A DNA stretch of 64,000 nucleotides from Megamerina dolium (taxonomy: Eukaryota > Arthropoda > Insecta > Diptera > Megamerinidae): the NCBI GenBank assembly GCA_963854835.1, contig OY978526.1, positions 580,001-644,000 on the forward strand, written 5' to 3'. A program made the translations under genes and the position numbers. Below are positions 11,000 to 20,503 of this stretch, one piece after another (the stretch's first letter is position 1; the number at the start of each line of letters is the position of its first letter). The notes below the pieces were generated by a model. It saw only the letters and a program-made list of their open reading frames with translations. It did not search any database and was not told where the DNA came from.

Positions 11000-11770
11000 T
11001 TCACAGATGCAGATACATGTTCAAAAATCAAATTAATTTTTAGTTTATTTAAATTTTTTGACAATGACATAGGGTTAAATTAAACCTACAAAATTAATAT
11101 TTACTTCATTCGAATTTTTTGAATGAATGACATAGAGTTAACAAATTAACCCTACAAAATTGCTGCGTTAAATATTCTACGTTCTAACCCCTTGTTGTGC
11201 AAGCCAATTTAATAATTTATCCTGCCCTGAGCAGATAACTCGACATTCTGCAAGTGGGCCTTAGTATCTTAATAGCATATGCAATAGATTAATTAGAACC
11301 CAGTGGTATTCATAACTTGAAAAAGCAAAATGTTTGCTTATTTCGTTATTACATGGAGTGTTCGAAATGTATTGTTATGCACACAGTCATTTAGGTGGAA
11401 TTCATTAACAATTTTCGCTCAATATATTTCCTCGATATTTTAAGCTTTGTATCTAGCTCCAGGTATTCAAGAATTTTAATTTTACAATTTTCAATTTTAT
11501 AATTGCACACAATTTTGCATAAACGCTACTATTTGTGCGTTCCATTGTAATAGTTTGTCCGTGCTGTGCGGTCCAACGAATATTTGTTTGTTTGTTTGTT
11601 TACACATTCATTCACTACCCATGCTTGCTAAATATTATCAATATAATGTTAATTGTGAAATTTTTTGTCATTTTTAAAATTTCTAATACGGGGAACTCAA
11701 CTTAAAAATATTTTGCACGCTTGCTATCGTGCCGTATGAATTATAACATAATGTCAATTGTGCGTTCTTG
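11000..11770. other. Non-coding interval, probably intron of the sqd-like gene
   Basis: AT-rich sequence without coding signals, immediately upstream of the acceptor at 11783. If the gene call is right, the RRM-coding exons lie to the left, beyond this window or hidden upstream of the transposon cluster; I found no RRM exon anywhere in 1-11770. Confidence 0.4.
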
Positions 11771-11783
11771 CAATTTTGTAAAG

Positions 11784-12389
11784 ACTACGGATATGGAGGC
11801 GGTTTTGATGGTGGCTATGGTGGTAGCGGATATGGTAGTGGCAGCGGTAGTCGTGGTGCTGGCGGCCCACGTGGCGGTCCAAAAGGTATTTTTTTCTGTT
11901 AAATACTTTGTATTTTACTTCCACAGTGCTACGTAATGTATTCCTTACCCGATAAAATTCTATACCACCTTTCCTTTTCATTAGGAATCTCCTGCATTTG
12001 AATTTTGGCGGAAAACCTGTCAAAATTGAAAATGCCAAATATAATATCGCACAATTTTCTTTAGATTAACTGTTGCATTTTTTTTATCCCTCCCAAAAAT
12101 ATGTATGGTGTATTATTTTGAAAATAGATTTTCCTAAATTTGATGCATAGAGCTTTTAGTTTGATAATATATGATCTATATATTTAAATACATATGTGTG
12201 TGTGCTAGTGTTAACGGTAGCATGACAAACTTCACTTACAATTTTTAAACAATAAATGATTTTAGTATCTTAATGTGACATTTTATGAATTTAATGTCCG
12301 ATCTCTCTCTAATAACAGGAGCCGGAGGTGGTTACCCATCAGGTAAACAAAGAGGGACTGGTCGTCAGCCTAGACATCAGCCTTACTAG
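11784..12389 (+). CDS. sqd: hnRNP A/B protein, Gly-rich C-terminal exons (squid-like)
   Basis: Two exons join in frame: 11784-11885 (acceptor TTTTGTAAAG, donor G|GTATTT) and 12319-12389 (acceptor AATAACAG). They encode a Gly/Tyr/Ser/Arg-rich tail beginning DYGYGGGFDGGYGGSGYG and ending GKQRGTGRQPRHQPY before TAG at 12387-12389. This is the low-complexity tail of hnRNP A/B proteins; the RQ-x-RHQPY ending is what I associate with Drosophila Squid, which binds nuclear and localised mRNAs such as gurken. The two RRM domains are not in the window. A donor inside the last exon (12343) can be joined to an acceptor at 12590 to give a different ending (see next entry). The family call is firm; the specific orthologue is less so. 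Confidence 0.68.
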
Positions 12390-12598
12390 ATTTGCAAGAG
12401 ATTATAATTGAGTATAATATAATATAAAAAAAAGAGTAATACAACCATGTATTTCTTCATACGCATATGCTCCGTATACATACATACATCCATATTTACG
12501 TTTAATACAAATTCATTGTGGTAAGTTTTAAAAGTTAGTGGCACTATAACTCCATATACATACTAACATTGTCTTTTTCTTTCCCCACAGCTTCTTAG
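12343..12598 (+). CDS. Alternative terminal splice of the sqd-like gene (intron 12343-12590, stop 12596-12598)
   Basis: Within the last coding exon, CATCAG|GTAAAC is a good donor. The 12343-12590 stretch then has a perfect branch point, TACTAAC (12561-12567), a pyrimidine tract and CCCCACAG at 12583-12590. Splicing here replaces the ending GKQRG...HQPY by Ala-Ser and a TAG stop at 12596-12598. Drosophila squid is known to make several C-terminal isoforms by alternative splicing, so this fits the gene. Only an RNA read across the junction would prove it. Confidence 0.5.
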
Positions 12599-12599
12599 A

Positions 12600-13650
12600 G
12601 GTTGGTTCGTACTTTTCAAAATTTCATCTAATTTTAAATCGATTTTAATCAAACCGAAGTTACACAATTTACTACGCATTAACAACAAACATCATCACAA
12701 CCACCATAATAAACCATTCCAATTGAGATATTTTCATAGTTATATTTATTTTGAGAAGGAGGGCGAAGAATAAGAAGAGAAATAAGCTCAAAGCATTTCT
12801 GAATGTTTCATCTCATCACCGCAACACACCACACCAACGACAATAGTGATTTGACACACTTGATTAACAACAGCAATCAACACTTACCAATTGTTTACAT
12901 TTACTTTTAGTTCCATATTTTTTTAATCTAAAAATGAACTTTACCAATTTTGTGCATATGTATACGTATATAAGATTCAGTATATGTATGTATTTTTGAT
13001 TTTTATTTTTCTCATCAAAACGGTTGATCCATCGGAAGCATAGTATCAGTCTTGTCTTTTTTTATTCGGCGTTACGTTTTCTTATTCGACGTTTATCCTA
13101 ACGTTGAAGCAGAAATTGTTATGTACACACTTCTTTGTTTACATTTAGAGTGGTTATTTTTAAGGATGTGCAACTACAATATTGAAGACAAACAAATAAA
13201 TAAATCGTTTGCTACTGTATCGTTTATACTATAATAAATGAATTATGAATATGAAAATTATGTTGAAAACAAAGAAAACAGACAACAAAAAGCGGATCCA
13301 TCAAACTTGTAAACTTTGATTATTTTGATTTTTGATCTTAAAGAATGAACAATTTGTGTTTATTGAGTCTACGATGTACATGTATGGAAGTTATCAAATG
13401 TCAGGAGTTATATTTTAATACAAAAGCATAAGATTAACAATAATAATTTTTCTTCAAGTAGTTCTATACACACAAATAATAAAAACAACAAAATAGATGT
13501 TAATAGAAATTTCATAGAAGATACGTAAAAATACAACGGCTGAAAACTGAGAGAAGGACAGGAACATCCTAAGAAATACATAATATATTTAGTTATTAAT
13601 TCTTGATTATTACTTGTATGTTTAATAATAATTCTACACTAACTTTCTCT
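12600..13650 (+). other. Probable 3' UTR and downstream flank of the sqd-like gene
   Basis: AT-rich non-coding DNA after both possible stop codons. An AATAAA hexamer lies at about 13234, a plausible polyadenylation signal. There is no ORF or repeat of note before the AT tract at 13657. Confidence 0.4.
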
Positions 13651-13656
13651 ACGGGC

Positions 13657-13823
<167 letters not shown>

Positions 13824-13829
13824 AATATA

Positions 13830-14626
13830 AGACAAAAAATATAAATAAAAGTAATGTACAAAAACCACAGCGATTATACTCTTAATACTCTGACTTGTTT
13901 TATGTTCTATTTCTTCTCAAAATAATAAATCAATGAATTGAAATAGTATTTTAATTACTAGTTAATTAACCATTTTCACTTTTTCAACTTGCGGTCTCAT
14001 AAAAATCGTAAGTTTTCATCTGCTGGTTTTCAGGATTTCCCAACCATTGGTTATCGATATGTTCTATCATATTTTCACTTTGCTTTCTTCTTTGAGCAAT
14101 AACAAATCCACATAAAAATATTTTTCTGTTTGGTGCCGGGTCGAAAGTAACTTTTCTCGGATAATATGGTAACGCTAAGTCCAAAAATGGCCTTCATTTT
14201 ATTCCATCAGCTGAGGGAGATTCTCTGAGGAGTAAGGTGAGCGTTTCATCAGGATATTACGATAATGAAAGACCGTTACCAGGGAAGATATGAGATTCAT
14301 AGCTTTTATATGTTGGAGCTTAATAAGAAATCGTACTGCAGGTATTCATAACAGAATGTCCCATTGTACAATGACCAATAGGAGTGACATGGTATTTGTT
14401 ACCGTTATATAATGCACACATTTAAAGCTATAATGAAAATATATCTTGATACATGATGAATATTAGCGTCACTCAGCAGAGTTGCACTATACAGAGATTT
14501 TGAAGAGAGCAATGCCATAAACAGGAGTGTAAATGATGTAAACATAGCAAATTAAATTGAAATAACATCACATAATAAATACAAATTTATGTGTGAATTG
14601 TAAATATTTTTATGAAGGAATTCTAT
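13830..14626. other. Non-coding interval with one unassigned short ORF
   Basis: The minus-strand frame 14184-13984 (66 codons) has a non-repetitive composition, including RKVTFDPAPNRKIFLCG, but no recognised domain or convincing splice sites. The remainder shows no feature. Confidence 0.3.
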
Positions 14627-14707
14627 ATATTGTTACGTTTTTATTTTGTGAACGTTAAATTTTATTCGAATTAACCCTGTTCGATAACTGGATTTTGTTA
14701 ATAATAA

Positions 14708-15057
14708 TTTTTTTTTTTTTTTATACAAGCTTTTTTATTGGATCTTTCTAAAATTACTTAGAAACTAACAATAAGTAATCAAATCTTACAAACTAAATAA
14801 AATTATGTGATATTCCCAACTTTCCATCACAATTTGTTGAGTTACGAGGTATAGCAATTTCACAGCATATTCAGTGTGTCTTTTCTTTTTAATCGACGAT
14901 GCCCCGTGCTCAGCAACAATTGCCTAGCAAGGGGATTCGGATGACTGTGTAATTTTTGAATGTAGCTTCTGCAAGACATTGCAACTTCCTCAGAAATTGT
15001 GGGTACATTTAAATCTCGATGGATGTTAACGTTCCTCATATACCAAGGCAACAGTTG
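14708..15057 (-). mobile_element. Jockey-type non-LTR retrotransposon, 3' tail inserted in the LTR
   Basis: A T-run at 14708-14722 is the poly(A) tail of a minus-strand insertion. Upstream (to 15057) the minus strand encodes about 66 residues, including PWYMRNVNIHRDLNVPT, RSYIQKLHSHPNPLARQLL and HRRLKRK, then a stop. This is the characteristic C-terminal tail of Jockey-clade reverse transcriptases. The insertion interrupts the LTR of the gypsy element; both LTR halves continue on either side. It is severely 5'-truncated, as is usual for such elements. Confidence 0.8.
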
Positions 15058-15329
15058 CAACAGTTATTTTGTACTATGTTCGACAACAATTTATTTGGTT
15101 GTTGGTGTTATGTTGCCTCTATCACTTTCAGAGTCGAATTGAATTCATTTGGCAACATTGGCCCTATTTATATTCTGTGGCAACACTTCATAATCTTCCT
15201 TTATGATAATCGAGTTTCTTATCTTTCTTTCTCGTTGGCTCGTTCTAGTTATCGGCTATTCCTCTTTGAACAGGCGTTCGTTTCGATACCATTATTCGAG
15301 CTATTCACAATGAGGAACAATGTACGTCC

Positions 15330-15850
15330 CAGTCTTTTCGGTATTTATCAGCAACTATTCTCAAATATTCCTCCAAGAAAGGTTAAACCGTTCTACCATA
15401 CCATCAGATTTTGGATGCAAAGGTGTTGTACGAGTTTTGTGTATACCCAACATACGTTACATCTCCTGGAATACAACTGATTGAAAATTACAACCTTGAT
15501 CTGGACATTTACTGAAGTAATTTATGAACACAATTGTTTCCTGCGTTGTTTGTAAGAATTGGTCCAGCTATACCCATAACAATTCGTTCAAATGGAGCAC
15601 CCACGTTATGTAGGTGCATTTTACCACGACTTTTCATAGTCAGACCTTTGGCCATTGCACGTTGCTCACACTTCCGAATCCAATCAGCGTCATGGTAATG
15701 GCATCCAACCACGTAGCTGAAACCCAAATACCCTCCACTGAAAGTATTATGATACTCTGCTATCACTTCTTTTATTCTCTCCTGTGGTACCAGTAGAAGA
15801 TCATTGGTGGTTTTTCGACCAGATCTGATGTTTCTGGTTCTAGTTGGCAT
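15330..15850 (-). pseudogene. Integrase fragment of gypsy copy 1
   Basis: The minus-strand frame 15850-15509 contains LLLVPQERIKEVIAEYHNT, YHDADWIRKCEQRA (zinc-binding region of the integrase) and ERIVMGIAGPILTNNAGN, which corresponds to the first catalytic Asp block (normally MDIAGPFP). Here the Asp is replaced by Gly. Downstream, 15480-15330 matches the later integrase region of copy 2 at 30.1 kb. Deletions and the altered catalytic residue mean it is inactive. Confidence 0.75.
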
Positions 15851-15869
15851 TGGTCGTCACATTAAACTG

Positions 15870-16890
15870 GCGGCTTCATATGTCAAGGCACATGTACATA
15901 TATACTCTTGGGTGATCTGACTAGGACATGCTTAGTCTGTCCATCACGTATTCCGTCGATGAATGCCTCTATTTTTATTTCTTCGATGAATTCTTCTGAA
16001 TTACCAGAGAATGCATAACATAATCGCTCAGTGTCGAAAGCGAGCTCTTGGAGGCTGTCATTACTCCATCGCACTCGTGATCTTAATTCCAATCAATGCA
16101 TTTGGCTCTTATTTTGCAACACTTCTGAGGCATTAACATTTAATGTGATTATTAAAGCAGCAGTGCTACCATCAGCCCATTGATTCTTTGAAGCTTGAAG
16201 ATGTTGAATGGCATAGTTCCATCAAATGTTGGTGGCTTTAGTTTAATTGTACTTGATTCACTAATCACTGATGAAGATGATCCTTTTATTTTTAGTCGAC
16301 TTCCAGGTCATCTACATATTCTTTCAGATCCGTGAGATTTTCATTAATAGCACCAGAAATTTCATCTACATGGTTTTTTAGTTCTGCAACTTCCTCATTA
16401 ATAGCTCCAGACATTTCTTGAAGTTTGTAGTTAATTGTCTTCTGTAATTCTCCAATGTCGTTTTCTTGGCGTGACGAACCTTCTTGAATTGCCATACGCA
16501 ATTCAGCCGAATGTTTTTGAAGTCAGTAGTAAATTGTTTTCTGGAATTCCCCAATAACGTTTTCTTGGTGAGCCAAATGCTCTTGAAACTTGGAGTCAAT
16601 GCGAGACGCATTTTCTTGTAGTTGTTCCATCATGGTTTCATGAATTCCATGATTTGACCACTCGAATCTATCGTGCTATCTTCCTCAGCGTGCACAACTG
16701 CATGCACAATATCTCGGCTCCCTCAAAGAACTCTTGTTCTTCTACCTTAATACTCTCAGCCCCATGGCTTGCCTTAGCCTCACCAGCAGTTCTGCTTTTG
16801 TACCTGATGACGATCGATTCATCTTTGACAATTGTTTTTTCAGTTGCTCCACTTTTAGTTGGTCAATTTTCACCACTTTAACAGAATCCC
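15870..16890 (-). pseudogene. Gag region of gypsy copy 1
   Basis: From the primer-binding site leftwards the minus strand encodes an acidic N-terminus, then long heptad-like stretches (frames 16611-16378 and 16501-16292, with repeated words such as EEVAELKNHVDEISGAINE), predicted to form coiled coil. A capsid-like segment at 16092-15883 follows, containing LAFDTERLCYAFSGNSEEFIE. The order fits Gag of this gypsy lineage. Frameshifts break it into several frames. Confidence 0.6.
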
Positions 16891-17300
16891 ACTTTTGACA
16901 CCAATTGTAACGTTTTTACTTTGTGAATGTTTAATTCTACTCGAATCAATCCTGTTTAATCACTGGATTGTCAATAATAACTGCAACACTTATTTTGTAC
17001 TAACTACATATATACAACAACAATTTATTAATCAATACTTCTATTTACAATCGCTATTTAATGTACTTGCTACTCTTAACTTTCTATTGTGTGATGTTGC
17101 CTCGATCGCTTGATGCTGTTATGTTGCCTCTGTCACTTCCGGAATTGAATTTATTCATTTAACAACTCGCCCTATTTATACTCTGTGGCTCATTAGTTCG
17201 TTCTCATTCTTTTGTGTTGGCTTGTTCTGGTTATCGCCTATTTCTTTTTGTTGACATTCGTTTCGATGCTATTCACAATTAGTGATAAATAACCATAATA

Positions 17301-17823
17301 GCCTAGACAGACGGCAGCCTAATTCCGGATTACCGGCGCACTTAATCCGAATAAAATAATAACCTGACAGACGGCAGTATTGAGAATTAACTAAACGGCT
17401 GATTGCTGTTTTATTAGGTCTGCTCACTTACATTACTATCACTATCAATTTCTGTCATCTGTCACTCTCGATATGAGAAAATCTACAAGAAGTACGTGAA
17501 CTGAAAACTATCAGAAACTTGTAAATTGACATTCACCGTTCGTAATTGACAGCTGGATTTATTTGTTCGCCAACGCTTTTCATGTTGAAAACTATTAACA
17601 ATTGTTGAAAGTTTTTTGTTGCGAACAAACCTAATATTTTGTAAAATGGATGGAGAAAAATTCACAATAGACAATTTTCAGCAGTGTTGCCAACGCAAAT
17701 TGCCCTAATTCTCGTTTATTTTGAGAATTAACTGATAGAGTTTATGCAGATTAGCTGCAGTTAATGTCCGAGTTAATTCGAATTAACTTGGTAATCCGGA
17801 ATTAGGCTGCCGTCTGTCTAGGC
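17301..17823. mobile_element. 523-bp TIR element, family GCCTAGACAGACGGC, copy 1
   Basis: Perfect terminal inverted repeats begin GCCTAGACAGACGGCAGCC and continue through TAATTCCGGATTACC; the element is flanked by TA on both sides (17299-17300, 17824-17825). A subterminal repeat of the tip (CTGACAGACGGCAG) occurs near 17365. There is no ORF. It sits inside the 5' LTR of gypsy copy 1, which resumes with TAACA after it. TA duplication and short length suggest a MITE mobilised by a Tc1/mariner-type transposase. Confidence 0.85.
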
Positions 17824-17834
17824 TATAACAATAT

Positions 17835-18390
17835 ATATCGTTGGTGCAATCAGAATCTGAATTCATCAATTTAAACCACCACATAATAGTTTACACATAG
17901 AGATTAACACAACTATATTACGAAAATATATCTACTCGTTTACATAGCAAAATTAATTTCTAAAGGGATTGTTAAAGGTCAAAATTATTTTGAAGTTTCT
18001 CTTTGAATATTATTGAATTTGGGTAACTGAATATGGATATGGAAGAAAGGCAAAGAAGTGCTTTAATTTTTTTATTAAATCAATTGGCCGTCAGCAGTAA
18101 GCAATATACAGAACGCCAATTTTGATTTTACTCGCTTCTTCATGTAAAAATCTATAAATATCAGAGTTGCACAGAGGAAAATCTTGCAAAGCTATCTGGA
18201 TTTTCACAAAATCCGAGATTATGGTGGTAGTAATTCTATATTGGAAATTTGCTTCTTTGAAACTAGATTTGAGTGATAATCTCAAAAATGAAGACAATCT
18301 CGTATGTGTAAACATACTATGACTCAATAGATGATGTAACAATACCACCTATATGTTTTGCACCATAATTTTACATGATATGTATATGCC
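17835..18390. other. Non-coding interval, nothing recognised
   Basis: AT-rich; the longest frame (18348-18091, minus) has no recognisable domain. Confidence 0.4.
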
Positions 18391-18700
18391 TTAGGGTGGT
18401 CCTTAAAATTAAATGAACTATTTTTTTCAGTCTCGCCCCCCTCAATCGGTAATACCACGATCACAGATGTCACATATAAATTTTAGCCCCGATTGGAGAC
18501 GATTAAGACTTTTCACACAGATTCCGTTATAGAGACTCAAAAAACTAAACTTTGTTTTTGTTGCATCTAATACACCTTATCGTACTACATAATAGAATCG
18601 ACGATATCACATATAAATTTTGGTCCCGATCGGAGAAAAAAAATTTAATATTTTGAGTCTCCATAGAGGAATCTGAAATTTGACTCCTACGTGACGCGCG
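18391..18700. repeat. TTAGGGTGGTCCTTAAAA dispersed repeat, copy 2
   Basis: It shares with 1349-1530 the start TTAGGGTGGTCCTTAAAA, CCTCAATCGGTAATACCA and a GATTGGAGACG..TTAAGAC block. An internal near-duplicate (ATATCACATATAAATTTTGG against GTCACATATAAATTTTAG) lies about 120 bp apart. It is non-coding. Confidence 0.6.
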
Positions 18701-18989
18701 TAATAATACTAAACGTTTTGTAATATTTTATAATTGGAGATTTTTAATGAAATATGGCGTAAAACAGTAAAAGTTGAAGCTGGTTTGTGTTTCTTTCACA
18801 TTTTATTTTATTATTCCGCAAAATTAATTGTGTTTTAGCGCATATGTATTAATATATTACAACTGCATTTCTATTACTTTTCATACCTTTCTATTATTAC
18901 AACTTTAAGTTGAAAAGGTTTGTGAAAGGACAACTGACGAGTAAACGAATAAGAACAATAGGTGGAAGCTCACAGATAGAATGTGTATT

Positions 18990-19270
18990 GGTAATAGAAT
19001 TTTAGAAAAAAGTTTGTGGCTTCTGATGTCGTAGGCTTTTAAAATTCTTCGTTTTGTTTACATTTCACTCTTCGTTTACATTTTCGTGGTGATTTGTTAG
19101 CGAAATGAAGATTGCAAACTACTCTTTATCACGAAAAGCATATTTCATACAGTTTTTGTAAATTTTCAAACTATTTTACTTATTTCTTTCATAATAAAAC
19201 CATTATTTATCGCGCTCAACCACAGCATATTTTTTTGGATTCTTTCTTCGTAACAAACAAACACGGCGAT
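18990..19270. repeat. Dispersed repeat shared with 36.1-36.34 kb
   Basis: CGTTTTGTTTACATTTCA, GTGGTGAT.TGTTAGC, TTTTACTTATT and AACACGG occur in the same order here and at about 36110-36340. It has no coding capacity and is probably part of a non-autonomous element. In both places a GCCTAGACAGACGGC element lies nearby. Confidence 0.5.
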
Positions 19271-19282
19271 AGAACTGTTATA

Positions 19283-19747
19283 GCCTAGACAGATGGCAGC
19301 GTTAATACGGATTACCGGCGCACTTAATCCGAATAAAATATTAACCTGACAGACGGCAGTATTGCGAATTAACTAAACGGCTGACTGCTGTTTTATTAGG
19401 TCTGCTCACTTACATTACTATCACTATCAATTTCTATCATCTGTCACTCTCGATATGAGAAAATCTACAAGAACTACGTGAACTGAAAACTATCAGAAAC
19501 TTGTAAATTGACATTCATCGTTCGTAATTGACAGCTGGATTTATTTGTTCGCCAACACTTTTCATGTTGAAAACTGTTAACAATTGTTGAAAGTTTTTTG
19601 TGAGCGAATACACCTAATATTTTGTAAAATGGATCGAGAAAAATTCACAATAGACAATTTTCAGCAGAGTTGCCATCGCATATTGCCCTAATCCTCTTTT
19701 ATTTTGAGAATTAACTCATAGAGTTAATGCGGATTAGCTGCAGCTAA
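19283..19747 (+). mobile_element. GCCTAGACAGACGGC TIR element, copy 2a (one end missing)
   Basis: A forward copy of the 17301-17823 element, starting after TA at 19281-19282, about 465 bp long. It stops within the CTGCAGCTAATAA region, where the inverted copy 2b begins, so its right terminal repeat is missing. Confidence 0.85.
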
Positions 19748-19749
19748 TA

Positions 19750-20273
19750 ACCTAGACAGACGGCAGCCTAATTCCGGATTACCGAGTTAATTCGAATTAA
19801 CTCGGGCATTAACTGCAGCTAATCTGCATAAACTCTATGAGTTAATTCTCAAAATAAAAGAGGATTAGTTCAATTTGCGATGGCAACACTGCTGAAAATT
19901 GTCTATTGTGAATTTTTCTCCATCCATTTTACAAAATATTAGGTGTATTCGCTAATAAAAAACTTTCAACAATTGTTAACGGTTTTCAACATGAAAAGCG
20001 TTGGCGAACAAATAAATCCAGCTGTCAATTACGAACGGTGAATGTCAATTTACAATTTTCTGATAGTTTTCAGTTCACGTACTTCTTGTAGATTTTCTCG
20101 TATCGAGAGTGACAGATGACAGAAATTGATAGTGATAGTAATGTAAGTGAGCAGACCTAATAAAACAGCAATCAGCCGTTTAGTTAATCTCCAATATTGG
20201 TGTCTGTCAGGTTATTATTTTATTCGGATTAAGTGCGCCGGTAATCCGGAATTAGGCTTCCGTCTGTCTAGGC
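19750..20273 (-). mobile_element. GCCTAGACAGACGGC TIR element, copy 2b, inverted against 2a
   Basis: A full-length (524 bp) copy in the opposite orientation to 2a, with both termini (ACCTAGACAGACGGCAGCC at 19750 and its complement ending at 20273) and TA on both sides (19748-19749, 20274-20275). Together with 2a it makes an almost 1-kb inverted duplication ending about 230 bp before the Hpr1 start codon. Confidence 0.88.
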
Positions 20274-20503
20274 TATAAAAATACGTAATCAGAAAGAGAT
20301 TTAATTGATGATTACCACACTTGTGCTGGCTGGTAATGTGGTCATGTCGTCGCCAAAATAATCGTCGTCGTAAAAAGCAAGTGTTTTTACAATTCGTCTG
20401 ATGTAGTGTGTTGTCATCAATGTGTATGGAACATTATTTGTATGAAACAAAAACATCAAACGTTTACCCTGATCGTTTTTCTATGTTAACTAATTTGACT
20501 GTA

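Larger units (their letters stand above)
14631..17830 (-). mobile_element. Gypsy-type LTR retrotransposon (copy 1), decayed, with two nested insertions
   Basis: The element reads on the minus strand. The 5' LTR is 16906-17830 (interrupted by the TIR element 17301-17823) and the 3' LTR begins at 14631 (interrupted by a Jockey tail at 14708-15057). Both LTRs share the TGTAACG/TGTTACG terminus and internal words such as TATTTATACTCTGTGG. The primer-binding site follows the 5' LTR as TGGTGTCAAAAGTGGGATTC (complement of about 16884-16903). Between the LTRs, gag and a scrap of integrase remain; protease, reverse transcriptase and RNase H are deleted. ATAT flanks both ends (14627-14630, 17831-17834), as expected for a gypsy target duplication. 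Confidence 0.8.

Noticed and set aside
11754..12038. Minus-strand His-rich ORF (HHDYRCHYHIRYHHSHHQ)
   Set aside because: It is antisense to the Gly-rich GGT/GGC codons of the squid-like exon.
14860..15060. Short host gene encoding PWYMRNVNIHRDLNVPT
   Set aside because: This is the conserved C-terminal tail of Jockey-type reverse transcriptase next to a poly(A) tail, so it belongs to a retrotransposon.
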